The translations under genes were made by a program, and so were the position numbers. From Candidatus Woesearchaeota archaeon (GTDB taxonomy: Archaea > Nanobdellota > Nanobdellia > Woesearchaeales > JAGVZT01): a DNA stretch of 53,672 nt. The notes beneath the pieces are model-generated. The model searched no databases. It saw nothing but the letters and a program-made list of their open reading frames with translations, and was not told the DNA's origin. Shown here piece after piece: positions 16,996 to 24,787 of the stretch. Each line of letters starts with the position of its first letter. The first letter of the stretch is position 1. Location of the stretch: the NCBI GenBank assembly GCA_018302335.1, contig JAGVZT010000003.1, forward strand, positions 1-53,672. Direction: 5' to 3'.

Positions 16996-17811
16996 ATGCC
17001 CGAGTTCCGCGACAAGCACGACCTGGACATCCGATTCTGCGTCGAGGTCCTGAAACTCCAGTCCCTGCACTACGGCTGGTGGACGGGAGAGGAGCTGACC
17101 CTGGACAATCTCCGCAAGGCCCAGGTCCGCTACACCGAGAAACTCGTCAGGCTCATCCCCTCTGGCGTGAAGGACATCCTCGACGTCGGCTGCGGCGTCG
17201 GCGACAATGCCATCGCCCTCGCGAAGAAAGGATATCATGTCACTTCCATCTCACCGGAGAAGAGCCACGCGCGCTTCTTCGCAGGCCTCCAGAACGTCAG
17301 GCACCAGGTCGCACGGTTCGAGGAGTTCTCCACCGCGGAGAAGTTCGGCCTCATCCTCATGAGCGAGTCGAACAACTACTTCGACCCGGACATCGGGCTG
17401 GACCAGTGCGACCGCCTCCTCCGTCCAGGAGGGTATCTCCTCATCTCCGGCATGTTCAAGGCAAAGGATGTCTGCGCCTATGCGGGCATCCGGGAGACCG
17501 AGGGAAGCTATGTGCAGAAAGCCGCAGCGCGGGGCCTCGTGCCGCAGAAGTCGCTGGACATCACCCGGGAGGTCCTGCCGAGCGTCCAACTGGGCAGGAA
17601 GCTCTACGAGGAGTACGCTGTTCCTGCTCTCGCGATAGGCAAGGAATTCGTGAGCGGCATGTCACCCCTCAAGCGAGCGCTGATGTGGCTGCTCTTCTCC
17701 CGGCAGGTGCGCCTGTATCTCGACACCGCGCAGTACTACGTGGAGCGTGCGGACGCTCAGCTGTTCACCGAGAACGTGCGCTACCTCCAGCTCCTGTTCC
17801 GGAAGGCGTAA
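16996..17811 (+). CDS. SAM-dependent class I methyltransferase
   Basis: The SAM-binding motif ILDVGCGVGDNAIALAKKGY occupies about residues 60-79, followed by the acidic strand end VTSISPEKSHARF (a Pro-Glu variation of the usual Asp/Glu), LILMSESNNYFD and LLRPGGYLLISGMF. The C-terminal 90 residues are helical and probably form the substrate pocket, as in cyclopropane-synthase or sterol-type methyltransferases; the substrate cannot be read from the sequence. ATG 16996 is 27 bp after TATA CTATATAA, so leaderless. A second methyltransferase gene follows at 17951, separated by a copy of the dispersed repeat and its own TATA. Confidence 0.85.
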   Translation: MPEFRDKHDLDIRFCVEVLKLQSLHYGWWTGEELTLDNLRKAQVRYTEKLVRLIPSGVKDILDVGCGVGDNAIALAKKGYHVTSISPEKSHARFFAGLQNVRHQVARFEEFSTAEKFGLILMSESNNYFDPDIGLDQCDRLLRPGGYLLISGMFKAKDVCAYAGIRETEGSYVQKAAARGLVPQKSLDITREVLPSVQLGRKLYEEYAVPALAIGKEFVSGMSPLKRALMWLLFSRQVRLYLDTAQYYVERADAQLFTENVRYLQLLFRKA

Positions 17812-17834
17812 GTCGCCGGAGAATCCTCAGACCT

Positions 17835-17894
17835 CGGCCGGAATCCCGCGAGGGTCCCCTGGCTGTCTCGCGGACATTCTCCGCATTGCGGCCG
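17835..17894 (+). repeat. Dispersed promoter-upstream repeat, complete copy
   Basis: Left end CGGCCGGAATCCCGCGAGGG, core CTGTCTCGCGGACATTCTC and right end CGCATTGCGGCCG. The right edge is 31 bp from the TATA (CTTAAG, 17923-17928) of the downstream methyltransferase gene. Confidence 0.85.
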
Positions 17895-17950
17895 ACAGTT
17901 GACTGAAGTCAGGCAACACCTTCTTAAGCAGCGCATGCCCTTCCCGCGCC

Positions 17951-18514
17951 ATGCTCACCGAGGACCAGCTCCGGGAGATGCGCTTCTACGCCACGGCCAA
18001 TGACTACTCGGACGCAGAGCGCTACGAGCGCTTCGCGCTCTCGCTCAAGCTCGACGAGCGCGGCAGGGAGATTGGCGACGTCGTTGCATCGCTCGCGCCG
18101 GCGCGCATCCTGGAATGCGCCTCTGCCACCGGGCTCACCGCAGCGGGAGTCAAGGAGCGCCTTGCCGCAGCGGGAATCTCCGCGACGTACCACTCGCTCG
18201 ACATCGAGGACGCCCTGCTGCGCTTCGCCTCCGCGCGGTCTCGGGGCGACTGCTTCGCGCAGGGCAGCTTTGAACACGTTCCGTTCAGTGGGGATTTCGA
18301 CGTCTATATCATGATGGGCGCGATGGGCTACCGCTCCAGCCCCGACGCGTTCTACGCCGAGGTTGCGCGCGTCCTCAAGCCAGGAGGACACTTCGTCTGG
18401 CCCCTCATCGGGATGGAGACGCGTGCATCGGACGAGGAGCGAGAGGCCATGGCGCGGAACGGCCTCACGGTGGTGCGCGATGCCGGCGGCTTCGTCGTCT
18501 GCCGGCGTCAGTAG
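17951..18514 (+). CDS. Small SAM-dependent methyltransferase, 187 aa
   Basis: A Rossmann-like core is visible, but motif I is degenerate (ARILECASATGLTAAGVKE, near residue 50) instead of the usual GxGxG. It is followed by YHSLDIEDALLRFA, DVYIMMGAMGYRSSPDAF and EVARVLKPGGHFVWPLIGME, which is the typical UbiE/Methyltransf_11 motif for the strand after motif III. The substrate is unknown. TATA-like CTTAAG lies 26 bp upstream of ATG 17951. Confidence 0.75.
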   Translation: MLTEDQLREMRFYATANDYSDAERYERFALSLKLDERGREIGDVVASLAPARILECASATGLTAAGVKERLAAAGISATYHSLDIEDALLRFASARSRGDCFAQGSFEHVPFSGDFDVYIMMGAMGYRSSPDAFYAEVARVLKPGGHFVWPLIGMETRASDEEREAMARNGLTVVRDAGGFVVCRRQ

Positions 18515-18622
18515 GCCTGAAGACCCGATAGTCCGACGCGGTCGGCGATTGGCGCGACAGCCGGAAGCTTTCCGGAATTTCATCGGCAAGAGCTATAAAG
18601 AGGTGCAGTTGCCCCTACCGTG

Positions 18623-18805
18623 ATGGAGCGCGCGGTGCAAAGACTTAAGAGCGGCCAGGGACACAACGAACTCATGCCTCAGTACATCTACGCGCTCGAC
18701 AAGAAGATCAAGCGTCGGGTGGTCCATGTGATTGTCGGAGAGTGGGCAATCTCCCTAGTGACACGGAGCAAATTCAAGTACAAACCGAAGAAGCATGCAC
18801 ACTGA
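18623..18805 (+). CDS. Small basic protein upstream of HEPN-like gene, 60 aa
   Basis: A 60-residue basic protein with one possible strand pair (VVHVIVGEWAISLVT) and a Lys-rich C-terminus. TATA CTATAAAG at 18592-18599 is 27 bp before ATG 18623. The stop overlaps the start of the HEPN-like gene as TGATG, so translation is coupled. Position and size fit the antitoxin slot of a toxin-antitoxin pair, but no antitoxin family is recognised. Confidence 0.6.
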   Translation: MERAVQRLKSGQGHNELMPQYIYALDKKIKRRVVHVIVGEWAISLVTRSKFKYKPKKHAH

Positions 18806-19251
18806 TGGCCAGCCCTCATAAGCCGGTTCTTCTCACGGGAACGCACACCAAGGTGCTGGACAGCGCGATGAAACGTGGCAATTGGATTGTCGCCCTCCTG
18901 CTTGCCCACACCTACAGTGAGGCCTTCCTCAGGGAGTGGTTGCTGTACTCGGGGAATCTCCCCTTGGAGACCATGGCGAGGAGCATCATCAGGGAAACGG
19001 AGAGAATCCGCTTCGAGCAGCTCGTCCTCGTCCATCATCTCCTCGGCAACATCGACGGAAACCTTCGGGAGCGGATATATGAGGTGAACAAGAGGCGGAA
19101 TGAGGTCGCGCACCGCCTCATCGAGTATGACCTCTCAGACCGCGAGATTGACACTCGATTCCGAGGCGATGCGGAGAAAGCAGCAGCCGTCTGCAGCGAT
19201 GTCTTTGCCCATTTCAAGCAGGCTCTTGACAGGCAGGCAGAGAAGGTCTAG
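18805..19251 (+). CDS. HEPN-like protein, candidate ribonuclease toxin
   Basis: 148 aa, helical. Near residues 94-102 the motif NKRRNEVAHR fits the HEPN Rx4-6H signature (Arg-Asn-x-x-x-His) seen in RNase toxins and DUF4145-like proteins. Upstream helices (NWIVALLLAHTYSEAFLREWL) are of the HEPN type as well. The start at 18805 is fixed by TGATG coupling to the small gene upstream. Toxin activity is inferred from motif and gene pairing only; some HEPN proteins are structural or RNA-binding without nuclease activity. Confidence 0.65.
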   Translation: MASPHKPVLLTGTHTKVLDSAMKRGNWIVALLLAHTYSEAFLREWLLYSGNLPLETMARSIIRETERIRFEQLVLVHHLLGNIDGNLRERIYEVNKRRNEVAHRLIEYDLSDREIDTRFRGDAEKAAAVCSDVFAHFKQALDRQAEKV

Positions 19252-19376
19252 ACCGAGAAAGCCGTTGGTGGCCTGCGAAGGGAGGTCGCGCCCCAGTGGG
19301 GGACACTTATGTTGGTGAATATCCCTCCAGCGTAGTTACTAATTCCTCACTATCTCTTCCATTGAACGGTGACGAG

Positions 19377-19389
19377 CCCCTATAAGGGG
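19377..19389. promoter_or_regulatory. Palindrome CCCCT-ATA-AGGGG containing a TATA-like core
   Basis: In the 199-bp space between the convergent HEPN-like and ProRS genes, the arms CCCCT and AGGGG surround ATA, so CTATAAGG could act as a TATA in one direction. No credible ORF or structured RNA follows on either strand. The arms recall palindromes at 26387-26400 and 48453-48467. The rest of the spacer is AT-richer and holds a short inverted pair CCCC-AGT-GGGG near 19291; I see nothing else there. Confidence 0.3.
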
Positions 19390-19450
19390 AGACAGAAGAT
19401 AAGACCACAATGTGAAGAATATTACATCCTGTAAGTGCATTCTCCATGGC

Positions 19451-20887
19451 TCAGTAGGCCCGCGAGAAATACGTCTCGTGCAACGCCTTCTCCCCGCAGA
19501 AGAGGCACTTCCCCTTCGGCGCCTTCCCGTCGAGCGGGATGCACCGCGAGGTGACGCCTGCGAAACGCTCCCGCAGCGCCTCCTCACAGGTCTTCTTCCC
19601 GCAGAAGGGCGCAAGCGCCATCTTCCCCGCGGCCACGGCGGCCTGGAACGCCTTCTCCTCGGAGACAGGAAGCATGCTCTTCTCCATCCGCGCACGCGCT
19701 GCGGCAAGCATGTCGCGCTGCATCTCTGCGAGCAGGGACGCGACGCGTTTCGGCGCGTCGGCGAGCGTGACGCTTTCTTTCTTTCCCGTGTCCCGCCGCG
19801 CGATGACACAGCTTTTCTTCTCCAGATCGCGGGGACCGAGCTCCACGCGGAGCGGAACCCCCTTCAGCTCCCAGTCGTGGTACTTCCATCCCGGAGAATA
19901 TTCGTCGCGGTCGTCGAGCCGCACGCGGACATCGCGGAAAGCATCCCGCAATGCGGCCGAACCCCTCAGCACCTCAGCCTTGGTATCCTCGAACAGGATG
20001 GGGACGATGACCACCTGCACGGGAGCGGCGAGCGGCGGGAGCACGAGGCCCTTGTCATCCCCATGCAGCATGACCATCGCGCCGATGGCGCGGGTTGAGA
20101 TGCCCCAGGAGTTCTGCCAGGGGGCGTGCTTCTTCTCGTCGCGGCCGAGGAACCGGATGTCGAACGCCCTGGCGAATCCCTGGGAGAGGTCGTGCGAGGT
20201 CCCGCACTGGAGCGCCTTGCCGTCGGGCATGAAGGCCTCGATGGTGTAGGAGCGGTCGGCTCCGGCAAAGCGTTCCGCCATGGTCTTCTCTCCCTTGATG
20301 ACCGGCACCGCAAGCAGCTCCTCGAAGACGCGCCTGTATTCGTCGAGGTACAGCAACGTCTCCTTGTTGCGCTGTTCCTCGGTCTCGTAGACGCAGTGAC
20401 CTTCCTGCCAGAGGAACTCGCGCGAGCGGAGGAAGGGCTTGACGTCCTTGACCTCCCAGCGCACCACGTTGTTCCACTGGTTGATGCGCAGCGGCAGGTC
20501 CCGCCAGGAGCGTATCCATCTGGAGTAGGAGTCGTACATGATGGTCTCGCTCGTCGGCCGCAGGGCGAGGCGCTCCTCGTCGGCGTGACGCTCCACCCAC
20601 GCGACCTCGGGCGCGAAGCCCTCGGCGTGCTCCGCTTCCCGCTTGAAGAAGCTCTCCGGGATGAACATCGGGAAATAGGCGTTCTGCACCCCCAGCGCCT
20701 TGATCCTCGTGTCGAAGAACTGCTGGATGCGCTCCCAGATGGCGTACCCGTGGGGCCGGATGACCATGCAGCCCCGCACCGGGGAGTAGTCCGCGAGCTC
20801 CGCCTTGATGCAGAGCTGTGAGTACCACTCCGGCATGTCCTCCGTTTTCTTCACGGTGAGGCCCTTCTCGTCAGCGTCCCGGGGCAT
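19451..20887 (-). CDS. proS: Prolyl-tRNA synthetase, archaeal/eukaryal type
   Basis: Charges tRNA-Pro. The N-terminus MPEWYSQLCIKAELADYSPVRG with RPHGYAIWERIQ is typical of the archaeal enzyme without the bacterial editing insertion. RPTSETIMYDSYSRW (near 110), the motif-2 region RWEVKDVKPFLRSREFLWQEGH and GTSHDLSQGFARAFDI are present. The C-terminal zinc-binding domain has CGKKTCEEALRERF and CLFCGEKA cysteines and ends YFSRAY, matching the family C-terminal Tyr. 478 aa is normal. One TATA box (TTTATATAC, 20909-20917) is 26 bp from this ATG and 25 bp from the divergent ATG at 20938. Confidence 0.97.
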   Translation of the reverse strand: MPRDADEKGLTVKKTEDMPEWYSQLCIKAELADYSPVRGCMVIRPHGYAIWERIQQFFDTRIKALGVQNAYFPMFIPESFFKREAEHAEGFAPEVAWVERHADEERLALRPTSETIMYDSYSRWIRSWRDLPLRINQWNNVVRWEVKDVKPFLRSREFLWQEGHCVYETEEQRNKETLLYLDEYRRVFEELLAVPVIKGEKTMAERFAGADRSYTIEAFMPDGKALQCGTSHDLSQGFARAFDIRFLGRDEKKHAPWQNSWGISTRAIGAMVMLHGDDKGLVLPPLAAPVQVVIVPILFEDTKAEVLRGSAALRDAFRDVRVRLDDRDEYSPGWKYHDWELKGVPLRVELGPRDLEKKSCVIARRDTGKKESVTLADAPKRVASLLAEMQRDMLAAARARMEKSMLPVSEEKAFQAAVAAGKMALAPFCGKKTCEEALRERFAGVTSRCIPLDGKAPKGKCLFCGEKALHETYFSRAY

Positions 20888-20908
20888 GCCCTGCGGGGAG
20901 CGTCCGGG

Positions 20909-20917
20909 TTTATATAC
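20909..20917. promoter_or_regulatory. Single TATA box centred between two divergent start codons
   Basis: TTTATATAC reads as TATA on both strands. It lies 25-26 bp from both ATG 20938 (plus) and ATG 20887 (minus), the distance expected for leaderless transcripts. No second TATA is visible in the 50-bp spacer. Confidence 0.65.
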
Positions 20918-20937
20918 GTAACGCCGTTCCTCTTCGT

Positions 20938-21816
20938 ATGAAGCTGTGCGATGCGCACATCCACCTGGACGACTTCGCCATGCCCAACGCGAGCATCGCG
21001 CGGAGCCGCGGCAAGCGCGCGGGGGAGATGCACGAAGTGCACGACCTGGAACGCCTCGCGCAGCATCTCGCCTCTGAACCGCTGGAGGAAGCCTATCTCA
21101 TCTTCTCATCGGAAGCGTCCTTTTCGGCCGCACAGAAGAGGATTTCCGGAGTGACGCTGAAGGGCTGGTACTGGCTGAGGCTTACTGAGGGAGTGCGCGT
21201 CGGCGAGAAGGAACGCTCCTTGCTGGAGCGTCTTGCGGACGACCCGAGCGTGTACGGCCTGAAGATTCATCCGGCAGAGGACCTCTTCCCCCTTGATGCG
21301 ACATCCATGCGGCCGGTGACCGAACTCGCCCGGGAATTGGGATTCGCCATCCTGTTCCACACCGATGACCGGAGGGAGAGCATGCACTTCACCGACGCAG
21401 ACCGCTATGAAAAACTCATCGCAGAGAATCCCGACATCATCTTCGTCCTCGGCCACGGCGGAGCGTTCTGCCACCCCCGTCTTGTCGGAGAGCGGAACAC
21501 CGCCGCGGCGGCGTACTGGTCCGAGGAGCGCGGGCCCTACAGCGTGAGGACGAGCATCACGCGAGCGCTGGAAATCGCGGCGACGCATCCCAACGCGTAC
21601 TACGAGACGAGCACCTGCTACCATCCCGAGAAGGCGCGGCTCATCGGCGCCGCAGTCGAGCGGCGCCATGCGCTGTGCGAAAAAATCGTGATGGGCACCG
21701 ATTTCCCGCTCGGGATGCGCGCCACGGTCACGGGACAACTGCGTGCGCTAGAGCGCGCCGGCCTCTCCGCAGAGTACATCAGGCGGATTGCCGCAAGCAG
21801 GCTCCCTCAGAAGTAG
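20938..21816 (+). CDS. Amidohydrolase-superfamily metal-dependent hydrolase
   Basis: TIM-barrel hydrolase of the TatD/amidohydrolase-2 kind. The metal ligands are the N-terminal CDAHIHLDDF (His-x-His near 7-9), YGLKIHPAEDLFP near 103, AILFHTDDR near 143, VLGHGGAF near 170, and the late Asp in MGTDFPLG near 252. The substrate cannot be assigned. It shares its TATA box with divergent proS. The last 10 bases overlap the convergent GIY-YIG gene. Confidence 0.85.
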   Translation: MKLCDAHIHLDDFAMPNASIARSRGKRAGEMHEVHDLERLAQHLASEPLEEAYLIFSSEASFSAAQKRISGVTLKGWYWLRLTEGVRVGEKERSLLERLADDPSVYGLKIHPAEDLFPLDATSMRPVTELARELGFAILFHTDDRRESMHFTDADRYEKLIAENPDIIFVLGHGGAFCHPRLVGERNTAAAAYWSEERGPYSVRTSITRALEIAATHPNAYYETSTCYHPEKARLIGAAVERRHALCEKIVMGTDFPLGMRATVTGQLRALERAGLSAEYIRRIAASRLPQK

Positions 21817-22202
21817 TCAACGACTTTCCGAACCTTATCCTGGAAAGTGGAGACAAAATTCGTCCGCGTTCTTTTTCCACGTTCCCTCAGCCATGCCTCA
21901 AATCTGCGGGCCTGAGATTCGGATGTAAACTCTCGGAAATAGACTAATTTGTTATCAGGGTAAACTTGCTTAATTTCAATCAGTCTCGAGGGCAAATTGC
22001 CGGTATAACCTATTTTTTCCTTGGTGCCGGAGTAAGACATGATGTACACTGTATGTATTCTGTTCGACTTGAGGTTATCTTCAAAATTTTCTTCTACCGG
22101 AGTCGATTTATCTTTTTCTTCTAGCTCATGAAAGCACTTGTAGCACCAGTCATAATGGGGCTTCTTTACCTCGTACTTGCCGCATTTCAGGCATTTTCTC
22201 AT
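21807..22202 (-). CDS. GIY-YIG nuclease-like protein with N-terminal zinc ribbon
   Basis: Residues 4-24 form a small ribbon (CLKCGKYE...CYKCF). Residues 50-131 match the GIY-YIG single-domain pattern: HTVYIMSYSGTKEKIGYTGN, Arg in LPSRLIEIK, and Glu in RRFEAWLRERGKR. UvrC/Slx1-type single-domain GIY-YIG proteins cut branched DNA or act in mobile elements. The gene is strikingly AT-rich against GC-rich flanks, which suggests recent acquisition. It overlaps the convergent hydrolase by 10 bp. Confidence 0.8.
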   Translation of the reverse strand: MRKCLKCGKYEVKKPHYDWCYKCFHELEEKDKSTPVEENFEDNLKSNRIHTVYIMSYSGTKEKIGYTGNLPSRLIEIKQVYPDNKLVYFREFTSESQARRFEAWLRERGKRTRTNFVSTFQDKVRKVVDYF

Positions 22203-22227
22203 TTTTCCCTCGAAGACCCGCGAGACC

Positions 22228-22536
22228 TCAGAAATAATCCCGCCAGGTGTTCCTGCACTTCTCGCAGCGGAAAAATCTCGTTTCCGCCTCGTCCGCGGCG
22301 CGGGTCTGCTTCATCCAGTAGTATGCCTTGGGGTGTCCACACTTCGGGCACTGCGCATCGGTAATCGGGAGGGTCTCCTGCTCCTCCACCACCTCGAGGC
22401 GCTTCTCCTTGGATTTCACCGTCTCGGCGATGCTGAAGTCGCCGCTGCCGGAGCGGTAACCGCAGCTGCACGCCATGACGCGCTTCTTGTTGACGTCCTT
22501 CGGCATCAGGAGAGAGCCGCACTTGGGGCAGAACAT
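22228..22536 (-). CDS. tfs: Transcription factor S (TFS, TFIIS-like)
   Basis: Stimulates transcript cleavage by stalled archaeal RNA polymerase. 102 aa with two zinc ribbons: N-terminal FCPKCGSLL...CSCGY, and C-terminal CPKCGHPKAYYWMKQTRAADE followed by TRFFRCEKCRNTWRDY. The Asp-Glu in RAADEAE is the catalytic acidic pair inserted into the polymerase active centre. ATG 22536 overlaps the stop of the signal peptidase gene by one base, so the two are coupled; its length from this start matches other TFS proteins. Confidence 0.95.
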   Translation of the reverse strand: MFCPKCGSLLMPKDVNKKRVMACSCGYRSGSGDFSIAETVKSKEKRLEVVEEQETLPITDAQCPKCGHPKAYYWMKQTRAADEAETRFFRCEKCRNTWRDYF

Positions 22537-23153
22537 CACCGGCACCCCGCGGCCTGCGGACTCAGGGAACACACCACGAGCCTGCTGAACCATATCTTCA
22601 CATAGCCGAGATAGGGAATCTTCATCATTGCCTTGCCGATGATGCGCTGGTCCACGATGTTCCGGTCGATGCTCGCCACCCCTTGGTTATGGTCGCCCTT
22701 GGTCTCCACGTAGTAATGCTGGTTCTGCTCCCACTTGCGCACGACGCGATGGATGATGGGCTCGGGCCCGGCGCCCCCGAAGACGATGATGTCGCCAATC
22801 GCAAGGCTCTCCGGCGAGACGCCGCGCAGCACGATGATGTCTCCGGTGTTGATGCCCCCTGCGAGCGGAAACTCCCGGAATGCTTCCTGGCTGATTCCGT
22901 ACGAGCTATAAAAATCTTCCTGGGCACTGAACCACTTCTCGAACGAGGCGTCGTGCTCCATGCTCCCGGACACCACCGCCACCACGGGATGCGAGGTGGT
23001 GAGCACGAACCCCAGGCCGGGATAGATGACGAACTTCATCAGCACGAAGGCGAGGACGATGTTGATAACCCAACTCAGCACGGAGTCATCTTCCCAGATG
23101 AGATGCCATGCGAAACGCGCGCCCTTGCGCAGCCGCTGCAGGAGCTGTTCCAC
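22536..23153 (-). CDS. Signal peptidase I, archaeal S26B type
   Basis: Removes signal peptides of secreted proteins. One membrane helix (SWVINIVLAFVLMKFVIYPG) precedes the catalytic Ser in VVSGSMEH, the archaeal/ER-type His in PIIHRVVR and Asp in TKGDHNQG. A second hydrophobic segment near the C-terminus may be a further anchor. I choose GTG 23153 because TATA-like AAGTATTTA (23177-23185) is centred about 27 bp upstream; an ATG at 23177 would lie inside that element. It forms an operon with tfs. Confidence 0.88.
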   Translation of the reverse strand: MEQLLQRLRKGARFAWHLIWEDDSVLSWVINIVLAFVLMKFVIYPGLGFVLTTSHPVVAVVSGSMEHDASFEKWFSAQEDFYSSYGISQEAFREFPLAGGINTGDIIVLRGVSPESLAIGDIIVFGGAGPEPIIHRVVRKWEQNQHYYVETKGDHNQGVASIDRNIVDQRIIGKAMMKIPYLGYVKIWFSRLVVCSLSPQAAGCR

Positions 23154-23222
23154 AGCGCGCCGGACGACGGGAAGCATAAATACTTATCGGTCGCGAGGAT
23201 ATTGAGGAAAACCATCGAAATC

Positions 23223-23290
23223 TGGCCGGAGGGTGGCATGGGTTCCGCGTGGTCTCGTCGGCATGACGGATATTCTCAGCAGCACGGCCG
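23223..23290 (+). repeat. Dispersed promoter-upstream repeat, complete copy
   Basis: Left end TGGCCGGAGGGTGGCATG, core GGTTCCGCGTGGTCTCGTCG, then GCATGACGGATATTCTCAGC and right end AGCACGGCCG. Its left edge is about 42 bp from the TATA of the divergent signal peptidase gene and its right edge about 62 bp from the TATA of the gene at 23394. Confidence 0.85.
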
Positions 23291-23393
23291 TGTCCTGCCC
23301 TGTCTACCCGTCCGTGGCGAGGAACGCCCGTTTCAGGGCATGCAGCATAGATTTAAATAGCGTCCGGAGCCCCGCAGCTCAGGAGGGGGGCAC

Positions 23394-24779
23394 ATGGAAC
23401 TCTCTGCAATTGTCGAAAAGCTCACTGCCAGCGGGCTCACTGTTGACGCGAACGGACGGCTGGTCTCAGAGGACATCGCGGAGGCGGTCGCCGCATCCGG
23501 GACTCTGGAGACCAAGCGAGCCATCGCACCGCATCTTCCGGCCATCCTGGACCGCACGGAGCAGGCCTATGCAGGAACGGAGCAGCAGGTCCTGGTGCGC
23601 GCAGTAAGGGAGAGCTACGAGAGCGGCCAGCGCATCTCCGTCGAGAATCTCCTCCTCTACGACCCGGCTTCCGGGCCCGACCCCGCGCCCAATCTGGTCT
23701 CCGCCCCCGCGCTGAACACCGCTGCCACTGTGCTCCAGAAGCTGAGCGTACCGCTCAGCATCGCGGGCCAGCTCAGCCCCTCGCCGGTGGTGAAGGCGCT
23801 GGGAAAGGCTGCGATGCCGCTCGCCTCGGGCATGAAGTCGCTGAACAAGGCGCAGAAAGAACTCCGAAGGCAGGAGAAGGACCCGGTGCGCATCGCGCGG
23901 TACGGCGTCGCAGGCGTCGGCGCGGTCCTCGAGGCCCTGCCCAACCCTCCTGCGGATGGTCCGCTCAGGAAGTATGTCTTCCTGCCGCTCACCACGGCGT
24001 ACAAGGCGCACATGGCATGGCAGGCGCTGCGGATGCTCTACCGGGACGCGGTGAAGGGAGACCTTCCCCCGCTCGACGAGCTGCGCGCTGACATGCAGCG
24101 GCAGCTCGGCCGCTATCAAGCAGCCCGGGACCGGCTCTCTCCCACGCAGCAGGTCACGAGGGACAACCTTGAGCAGAAGCTCACCCACATCAACCGCTTC
24201 CTCAGGCACCACCTGCACAAGACCTCGCTGAGCGACATCGACATCGAGTTCAGCCTGCTCGGAGCGCGTGTCGCGAGCGCGGACAATGCGCACGACACCT
24301 GCGAGTTCTCCTCGCGTTCGCTGCCTCAGGACGACGGAGTCTTCGCCTGGCAATATGTGCACACCATCTTCCACCTCGACGGCGCGAAGAACGAGGGCAG
24401 GGCAAGCCTCCGCGCGGACCGCGTCCTGGAGGACATGGCGGTGCACGACCCCGCGTACGAGCTGATCCTGCAGAGGGCGCGCCTCGCCGCGGTGGGCCAC
24501 GCCTATCTCGCGAAGGTCATGGGCGAGGCCACGAAGACTCTCGACGAGGAGATGAAGAGGACGGGCAAGCGGGTCGACGGACGGACCAGGGACAGGCTCC
24601 TCCGCACGGTGGTGTACGGCGAGCTGCAGCAGCAGGGCGTCGGCGCAGACGAGCTGCGGGCGATCTGGGAGGGCGCGTTCCCCAAGCAGGTCAAGCTCGG
24701 CCTCATCGCCATCGGCAGGCCGAAGGTCGAATCCACTATCGACTACTACAAGCTCCTCCGCGAGGAGCGCGCGCTGTGA
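23394..24779 (+). CDS. Unrecognised 461-aa protein, first gene of the AAA cluster
   Basis: I cannot assign a family. The protein is helical and starts with a small winged-helix-like segment (SAIVEKLTASGLTVDANGRLVSEDI broken into strands and helices). An Ala/Pro/Ser-rich middle with weak hydrophobic runs (residues 95-145 and 170-215) could contact membrane, and a charged helical C-terminal half holds DIDIEFSLLGARV. TATA (ATTTAAAT, 23351-23358) is about 27 bp before the strong Shine-Dalgarno AGGAGGGGGG, so the mRNA has a short leader unlike the leaderless genes around. The next gene starts 8 bp after the stop, behind its own GAGGTG. Confidence 0.7.
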   Translation: MELSAIVEKLTASGLTVDANGRLVSEDIAEAVAASGTLETKRAIAPHLPAILDRTEQAYAGTEQQVLVRAVRESYESGQRISVENLLLYDPASGPDPAPNLVSAPALNTAATVLQKLSVPLSIAGQLSPSPVVKALGKAAMPLASGMKSLNKAQKELRRQEKDPVRIARYGVAGVGAVLEALPNPPADGPLRKYVFLPLTTAYKAHMAWQALRMLYRDAVKGDLPPLDELRADMQRQLGRYQAARDRLSPTQQVTRDNLEQKLTHINRFLRHHLHKTSLSDIDIEFSLLGARVASADNAHDTCEFSSRSLPQDDGVFAWQYVHTIFHLDGAKNEGRASLRADRVLEDMAVHDPAYELILQRARLAAVGHAYLAKVMGEATKTLDEEMKRTGKRVDGRTRDRLLRTVVYGELQQQGVGADELRAIWEGAFPKQVKLGLIAIGRPKVESTIDYYKLLREERAL

Positions 24780-24787
24780 GGTGTATC

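Noticed and set aside
18528-18590. Possible further decayed copy of the dispersed repeat
   Set aside because: Only short pieces (GGTCGG, GGCGCGACAGCCGGAA) resemble the family; inverted ends are not recognisable.
19252-19450. Non-coding RNA gene between HEPN-like gene and proS
   Set aside because: There is a TATA-like palindrome but no visible tRNA, C/D-box or stable structured RNA, and only very short ORFs.
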